From: Myxococcales bacterium
Lineage (GTDB): Bacteria; Myxococcota_A; Polyangia; Polyangiales; JAFGIB01
Direction of reading: 5' to 3'
Length of the DNA: 56,833 nucleotides
Assembly: GCA_029880325.1 (NCBI GenBank)
Contig: JAOUOP010000050.1
Coordinates: 1 to 56,833 of the forward strand
The number at the start of each line of letters is the position of its first letter. The first letter of the stretch is position 1. The notes under the pieces are model-generated. The model made no database searches. It was not told where the DNA came from and was given only the letters and a program-made list of their open reading frames with translations. Shown piece by piece: positions 52,025 to 56,833 of the stretch. Both the position numbers and the translations under genes were made by a program.

Positions 52025-53209
52025 ATGCAGCATCCGGCCCCCGCCCTCGGTGACCGTAGCCTCTTCCCTACCCTCACGGCTCGCGCCTACCTCCATCACG
52101 CGGGCATTTCGCCCCTGTCGACGCCGGTGCTGACCGCGATGTCCGAGGCTGCGGCCGATGTGGCCGCTCGCGGCTCCGAGGCGTTCGGCACCTGGGGTGA
52201 GCAGCGCGAGCAGCTACGGCACACGCTCGCTTCTTTGGTCGGTGGGCGCGCCGAGGATGTGGGCTTCGTGTCCAATACCGCTGCCGGTCTGAATGCGGTG
52301 GCCTGGAGCATGCCCTTCGAGTGCGGCGATCGCGTGCTGCTCTTCGACGGTGAGTATCCGAGCAATGTCTCGCCCTTTCTGCGCGCGGCCGAGCGCCACG
52401 GAATCGAGGTGGAGCTGCTTTCTCTGGAGCCTTTCGCCGCGCCAGGCGGAGCGGATTTCTCCGAGCTGGAAGCCGCCCTCAAACGCGGTGCCCGGCTTGT
52501 GTCCGTGAGCGCGGTGCAGTTCCAGAGCGGGCTGTGCATGCCGCTTTCCGAGATTGCGGCGCGCTGTCACGCGGCCGGCGCCCGGCTTTGTGTCGATGCG
52601 GTGCAGGCCTGCGGGGCGATGCCCATCGACGTGGAGGCCCTGGGCGTTGATTACCTGATCTCGGGTTCCCACAAATGGATGATGGGGCCGGATGGGGCCG
52701 GCTTCGTGAGCATTCGGCCCGACGCCCTGGCCGAGCTACGGCCGGCCGTCGTGGGCGCCATGAGCTACCAGGGCACACTCGACATGCTGATGGCCGGGCC
52801 CGGGCACTTGCGCTACGACCACCCTCCCCATACCGAGGCGCGCGTTTTCGAGACGGGTATGGTGGGCACCATTTCCTTTGCCGGCCTGGGCGCGGCCGCC
52901 GAGCTGCTCGGCCGGCTGACACCCGCCGCGATCCTGGACCACGTGCTTGAGTACGGCGACCGCCTGGAGACGGGGCTTCAGGAGCGCGGTTTCGCGTCGC
53001 TGCGCACTGCGGACCGAGCGCGCCAATCCGGCATCCTCGCGGTTGTGCCGCCGCCCGGCTTGTTGGCCCATGAGCTGGTGCCCGCGCTTGCAGCACGCGG
53101 CATCGTCTGCGGCTGTCCCAACGGTAGGCTGCGTTTCGCACCCCACTGGCCCAATGGCTTCGACGAGGTGGATGCGGTGCTCGAAGCGATCGACGCCATT
53201 CGGGCATGA
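52025..53209 (+). CDS. Class V aminotransferase / cysteine desulfurase-like protein
   Basis: 394 aa. PLP fold type I: AYLHHAGISPLSTPVLTAM, NTAAGLNAVAWS, LCVDAVQACGAMPID with the aspartate facing the pyridine nitrogen, and the PLP lysine in GSHKWMMGPDG. The family includes cysteine desulfurases, isopenicillin-N-epimerase-like and kynureninase-like enzymes; nothing in the sequence fixes which. Hairpin D lies just upstream of the start. Confidence 0.88.
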   Translation: MQHPAPALGDRSLFPTLTARAYLHHAGISPLSTPVLTAMSEAAADVAARGSEAFGTWGEQREQLRHTLASLVGGRAEDVGFVSNTAAGLNAVAWSMPFECGDRVLLFDGEYPSNVSPFLRAAERHGIEVELLSLEPFAAPGGADFSELEAALKRGARLVSVSAVQFQSGLCMPLSEIAARCHAAGARLCVDAVQACGAMPIDVEALGVDYLISGSHKWMMGPDGAGFVSIRPDALAELRPAVVGAMSYQGTLDMLMAGPGHLRYDHPPHTEARVFETGMVGTISFAGLGAAAELLGRLTPAAILDHVLEYGDRLETGLQERGFASLRTADRARQSGILAVVPPPGLLAHELVPALAARGIVCGCPNGRLRFAPHWPNGFDEVDAVLEAIDAIRA

Positions 53210-53374
53210 GGCGGGCTGCCGGGGCACCGCTGGACGGCACCCGGGTGAGCTGCTACTTCCGAAACCGGTGGTGTCTCCTGGCTGCGCTCGTGCGGGTCAG
53301 GGACCGGTGGTTTTGCGTGCTGCGCGGCTTTTCGGTGTCCTCGGGTGCTGAGCGGTCTGCGCTGGAGGTGTGTG

Positions 53375-54127
53375 ATGCGAACTTTGATGATGACGTGGGC
53401 TACGCTCCTTTTGTTGGGCGCTTGCGGCGGTGACGATGGCAGTGGTCAGAACACGACGGTCGGCGCGCCGATCGCACCCGTGGCCTCACAGCCGGGGGGT
53501 TCCGATCCGAGCGCTGCTGCGAATACGAACACGATGACACAGCCGGCCCCTGTGACGGGTACCGGCGGCGCGGATGCTGAGGCTGGAGCCGGGGGCGGCA
53601 CGGTGGGTGGGGCGGCCGCCGTCGACCCGATGGAGATGTCCACAGCCGGTGCCGGTGGCGCGCCCGCGACGGAACCATCGACGGCGCCCTTTGCGTTGAC
53701 CAGCGTGGTAGCCGAGGGGGAGATGATCGCCGCCGAGTTCCGCTGCGAAGGCCCTTCGCCCATGATGCAATGGACGGCTGGACCCGAGGGGACTCAGAGT
53801 TATGCCATCGTGTTCAAGGACGTGACTCCGGGTTTTAGCGAGGGTTATCTGCACTGGCTGATCTACGACATCCCGGCGGCGACTACGGAGCTGCCCCAAG
53901 GCGTCGAGCTAGGAGCCATGCCCGCGAGCCCCACCGGCGCACGCCAGGCGCCGATCTGGAATGGGATGGAAGGCTACAACGGGCCCTGCGCGCCGTTTGG
54001 CCTCAATACCTACGTCTTTACCCTGCACGCCCTCGACGTTGCGACGCTTCCGGAGGGCGACGTGGAACAGCAGATCGCATCGCACTCGCTCGGTACCGCG
54101 ACGCTGATGGTCACGTCGATGCCCTGA
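53375..54127 (+). CDS. PEBP (YbhB/YbcL) family lipoprotein
   Basis: 250 aa from the ATG at 53375 (GGAGGTG just before). Lipobox LLGAC, a long Gly/Ala/Thr linker (about 20-105), then a YbhB/YbcL-type phosphatidylethanolamine-binding fold: SPMMQWTAGPEGTQSYAIVFKD, YLHWLIYDIP, GMEGYNGPCAP and YVFTLHALD. Function of the bacterial members is unknown (small-ligand or phospholipid binding). Confidence 0.82.
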   Translation: MRTLMMTWATLLLLGACGGDDGSGQNTTVGAPIAPVASQPGGSDPSAAANTNTMTQPAPVTGTGGADAEAGAGGGTVGGAAAVDPMEMSTAGAGGAPATEPSTAPFALTSVVAEGEMIAAEFRCEGPSPMMQWTAGPEGTQSYAIVFKDVTPGFSEGYLHWLIYDIPAATTELPQGVELGAMPASPTGARQAPIWNGMEGYNGPCAPFGLNTYVFTLHALDVATLPEGDVEQQIASHSLGTATLMVTSMP

Positions 54128-54149
54128 GCGCCCTGCACGCCGCTGGTCG

Positions 54150-55196
54150 CTACGGCGTGAAGGCGCTGTCTTCGACGATTTCGACCCAGATGCCCTTGGG
54201 GCTGCGCACGAAGAAGCTGCGGAAGCCGTATTCGTCGCGCATGGCGATGTCTTCCTCGATGGCGATGCCGGCGGCTTCGATGCGAGCCTTTTCGCGCTCC
54301 AGGTCGGTCGTGCTGTAGGCGATGTGGTCGATGGGCTTGCCGCGGGTGTCGGTGACCATTTCGGTCGCCAGGCGGTCTTCGGTGAGCGAGGCGTCGGTGT
54401 GGTTGACCGCGTCGATGGCACCGGCGTTGAAGGCGCCGCCGCTGACGGTGGTGAAGAAGTCCATGCTCACACCCTGGATCATGTGCACGTGGCCAAAGCC
54501 GCTGTCGGCCGGCCCTGGGCCGATGGCGACTTCGACGCGCGCGCCGCTGGGCGCCTGCAGGTAGAAGAAGTATTCCGGGAAGATCGAAACGCCGCAGGCC
54601 ATGATGCCGGCGGCCGCTTCGGGACACTGTGAGCGTCCCTCGGGGTAGAGCGGGGCGCCGAGTTCGACCAGGCGCATAAGCTCGTCGGTGGGGCTGGGGT
54701 GAATCCAGCCGATGTGTTCCAGGTAGGTGTTGAGCGCGGGGTCGGCCGGCTCGGGTACGCGCGTGTAGAGGAAGTAGCCGCGTTCGGTGTGCGTGGCGCG
54801 GGTGACGCCGCCGCCGTCAGCTGCGTTGCAGAAGTCCACCGCTGGCGCGTTCAGGAAGGTCTCGAAGAACTCCATGTCCGCTTCGGGGTCGGTGGTGTTG
54901 AAGTGGACGTGATGGAAGTGCATCGGCCCGTCCTCCCCGAGTTCCCGCGGCGCGCAGACGACGGGATCGGATACGACCGCCGGCTTCGTGTCGCCGCTAC
55001 CGCCTGCGTCCTTGTCGGAGGCGGAGGTGGCTGCGTCGCCCGCCTTGGTCGTTTCATCGCCCGTGGCAGATCCGCTCGTGCCCTTGCCCTCGGCGGAACC
55101 ACCTGCGTCTTTCTTCGCAGTCGAGCCATCGCCCGCTGCAGAGTCATCCCCCGAACACGCTGCCAGGAGCAGCACCAGAATTAACACGCCACGCAT
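54150..55196 (-). CDS. VOC/glyoxalase-fold lipoprotein
   Basis: 348 aa from the ATG at 55196 (AGGTGG upstream). Lipobox LLAAC, a linker rich in Gly/Ser/Ala/Asp/Lys (about 20-80), then two VOC modules: MHFHHVHFNTTDPEADMEFF (first histidine metal-ligand position) and, in the second half, HIAYSTTDLEREKARIEAAG with GIWVEIVEDSAF giving the last acidic ligand. The metal-dependent reaction is unknown. Converges with the PEBP lipoprotein gene, 22 bp apart. Confidence 0.75.
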   Translation of the reverse strand: MRGVLILVLLLAACSGDDSAAGDGSTAKKDAGGSAEGKGTSGSATGDETTKAGDAATSASDKDAGGSGDTKPAVVSDPVVCAPRELGEDGPMHFHHVHFNTTDPEADMEFFETFLNAPAVDFCNAADGGGVTRATHTERGYFLYTRVPEPADPALNTYLEHIGWIHPSPTDELMRLVELGAPLYPEGRSQCPEAAAGIMACGVSIFPEYFFYLQAPSGARVEVAIGPGPADSGFGHVHMIQGVSMDFFTTVSGGAFNAGAIDAVNHTDASLTEDRLATEMVTDTRGKPIDHIAYSTTDLEREKARIEAAGIAIEEDIAMRDEYGFRSFFVRSPKGIWVEIVEDSAFTP

Positions 55197-55347
55197 AGTC
55201 ACCACCTGCCCGAGTCCTATCGCAGCCGGTCTGCGAGCACAATGCACGAAGGCCACTCCCGTGCTGCCCATTGTCCCCATGTTCGACCCCAAAAACTACG
55301 ATACCCGACCCCAGGCAGGGATCGGGCATCGCGCGCCGCGTTTCGGC

Positions 55348-56763
55348 TCAGATGTCGAAGTAGAGCTCGAACTCGTGGGGATGCGGGCGCAGGCGCACGG
55401 CGTCGACCTCGCACTCGGTCTTGTACTCGATCCAGGTCTGGATCGCGTCTTCGGTGAAGACGTCACCTTCGAGCAGGAACTTGTGGTCCTCCTTGAGGCA
55501 GTCCAGGGCTTCGGAGAGGCTCGACGGCATGGCCGCGATCTTGGCTTTTTCTTCGGCGGGCAGCGAGTAGATGTTCTTGTCCAGCGGTTGACCCGGGTCG
55601 ATCTTGTTCTTCACGCCGTCGAGGCCGGCCATCAGCATGGCGGCGAAGGCGAGGTAGGGGTTGCAGCTGGGGTCGGGGTAGCGAACCTCGACGCGCTTGG
55701 CCTTGGGGGAGGCCGAGTACATCGGGATGCGGCAGCTGGCCGAGCGGTTGCGGCTCGACAACGCCAGGTTGACCGGAGCTTCGTAGCCGGGCGTCAGGCG
55801 CTTGTAGCTATTGGTGGTCGGGTTGGTGAAGGCGGCGATGGCGCGGCTGTGCTTGAGGATGCCGCCGATGTAGTGCAGGCCCAGCTCGCTCAGGCCGGCG
55901 TAGCCGTCGCCTGCAAATAGCGGCTTGCCGCCCTTCCACAGTGACTGGTGGGTGTGCATGCCGGAGCCGTTGCCCTCGAAGACGGGCTTGGGCATGAAGG
56001 TGGCGGTGAAGCCGAGCTGCTGGGCGACCTGCTTGACGACGTATTTGTACATCTGCAGCTGGTCGGCCATCTTCAACATGGTGTCGAAGCGCATGTCGAT
56101 CTCGGCCTGACCGGCCGTCGCGACCTCGTGGTGCTGGGCTTCGACCGAGATGCCGAGCTTCTGCATCATCAGCACCATTTCCGTGCGCACGTCCTGGAAC
56201 TTGTCCACGGGCGGGGTGGGGAAGTAGCCCTCTTGAGCGCGTGGTTTGTAGGCCAGGTTGCCTCCCGGCTCGTCGCGGCCGCTGTTCCACGAGCCCTCGA
56301 TGGAGTCGACGTGGTAGTAGCCCTCGTGGGGGCCGGTGCTGAAGCGGGCCGAGTTGAAGATGAAGAACTCGGCTTCGGGGCCCACGTAAACGGTGTCGGC
56401 GATGCCCGAGGCGGTCAGGTAGTTTTGGGCCTTGCGCGCGATGTTGCGCGGGTCGCGGCTGTAGCTCTCGCGCGTGACGGGGTCGATGATGTCGCAGATC
56501 ATCACCAGTGTCGGGTGCTTGAAGAAGGGATCGATGAAGGCCGTCGACGGGTCGGGGACCATGAGCATGTCGCTCTCGTTGATCGCCTGCCAGCCGCGGA
56601 TCGACGAGCCGTCGAAGCCCATGCCGTCTTCGAAGACCGCTTCGTTGATCATCTCGATCGGGTAGGAACAGTGCTGCCAGGTGCCCGGCCAGTCGGTGAA
56701 GCGCAGGTCCGCCATCACGGCGCCGTTGTCCTTGGCGAATTGAATTGCTTGCTTGGCGTCCAT
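55348..56763 (-). CDS. glnA: Glutamine synthetase type I
   Basis: 471 aa. Forms glutamine from glutamate, ammonia and ATP. VDLRFTDWPGTWQH-like opening, GFDGSSIRGW, NGSGMHTHQSLW, NRSASCRIP and a tyrosine at residue 399 in DKNIYSLPAEE, the adenylylation site of GSI-beta enzymes, so GlnE-type regulation is likely. GAGGA lies 13 nt before the start. Little upstream sequence is available because the window ends 70 bp away in low-complexity DNA. Confidence 0.97.
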   Translation of the reverse strand: MDAKQAIQFAKDNGAVMADLRFTDWPGTWQHCSYPIEMINEAVFEDGMGFDGSSIRGWQAINESDMLMVPDPSTAFIDPFFKHPTLVMICDIIDPVTRESYSRDPRNIARKAQNYLTASGIADTVYVGPEAEFFIFNSARFSTGPHEGYYHVDSIEGSWNSGRDEPGGNLAYKPRAQEGYFPTPPVDKFQDVRTEMVLMMQKLGISVEAQHHEVATAGQAEIDMRFDTMLKMADQLQMYKYVVKQVAQQLGFTATFMPKPVFEGNGSGMHTHQSLWKGGKPLFAGDGYAGLSELGLHYIGGILKHSRAIAAFTNPTTNSYKRLTPGYEAPVNLALSSRNRSASCRIPMYSASPKAKRVEVRYPDPSCNPYLAFAAMLMAGLDGVKNKIDPGQPLDKNIYSLPAEEKAKIAAMPSSLSEALDCLKEDHKFLLEGDVFTEDAIQTWIEYKTECEVDAVRLRPHPHEFELYFDI

Positions 56764-56789
56764 CGGTTGTGTCCTCGTCGCGTGCTTCG

Positions 56790-56833
56790 TTGGGGGGGGG
56801 GGGAGGGAAGGGGGGGCAGGGGCGGGGGGGGCG
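56790..56833. other. Poly-G low-complexity tract at the window edge
   Basis: Runs of G interrupted by single A or C from about 56790 to the end. Unlike any other part of the window; probably a sequencing or assembly edge. Confidence 0.7.

Overview
The window is a GC-rich bacterial chromosome segment, most likely from a myxobacterium-type organism (Myxococcota, former Deltaproteobacteria). The basis is the high GC with frequent GTG starts, many lipoproteins with low-complexity linkers, a MYXO-CTERM-like surface anchor (8363-8995), ECF sigma/anti-sigma pairs with large sensor domains, and a caspase-family protein. No rRNA, CRISPR array, prophage or replication origin was seen. The last ~45 bases are a poly-G tract that looks like a contig edge.

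Region 1 (1-16.6 kb) is housekeeping: an FMN glutamate-synthase-like protein, an alkylsulfatase-type metallo-hydrolase, a diiron ferritin-like protein divergent from a TetR regulator, tRNA-Arg(ACG) close to its editing enzyme TadA, four serine tRNAs (CGA, GGA, GCU, UGA) interleaved with the SRP RNA, class I aldolase, a CDP-alcohol phosphatidyltransferase, QueE, YjbQ, a methyltransferase, proline iminopeptidase, HMG-CoA lyase and a parvulin-type isomerase.

Region 2 (16.6-37.3 kb) is mainly envelope and regulation: a relic of a histidine kinase, a beta-barrel protein, an ECF sigma/TPR anti-sigma pair, a polymer-like lipoprotein, a LysM/MepA endopeptidase, a hybrid histidine kinase, an OmpA-like lipoprotein, CcmAB, ThyA-FolA, HemW, DnaJ, a Slt-type transglycosylase, a coiled-coil protein with an Ig-like lipoprotein, a LolC/E-type permease with an acidic insertion, and tRNA-Gly.

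Region 3 (37.3-52 kb) is an accessory, recombination-scarred island. It holds three HUH/Y1-type transposase genes: two belong to paralogous ~1.24-kb elements (one frameshifted), and one is flanked by 114-bp direct repeats. It also holds a truncated IS21 istA with an intact istB, a 115-bp repeat present twice plus a diverged third copy, and stubs of genes cut by these repeats, including the C-terminal half of a PurF-like enzyme. Embedded in it is an apparently intact operon: ECF sigma, zinc-finger anti-sigma, and a periplasmic caspase with a perfect EF-hand loop and a C-terminal barrel-like region.

Region 4 (52-56.8 kb) returns to ordinary genes: a class V aminotransferase, a PEBP-like lipoprotein, a VOC-domain lipoprotein and glutamine synthetase.

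The two most unusual signals are (a) the sigma/anti-sigma/caspase operon and (b) four long imperfect hairpins (6939-7108, 19585-19740, 30439-30618, 51841-52004). The hairpins share a conserved central core, but their outer arms differ between copies while remaining self-complementary.
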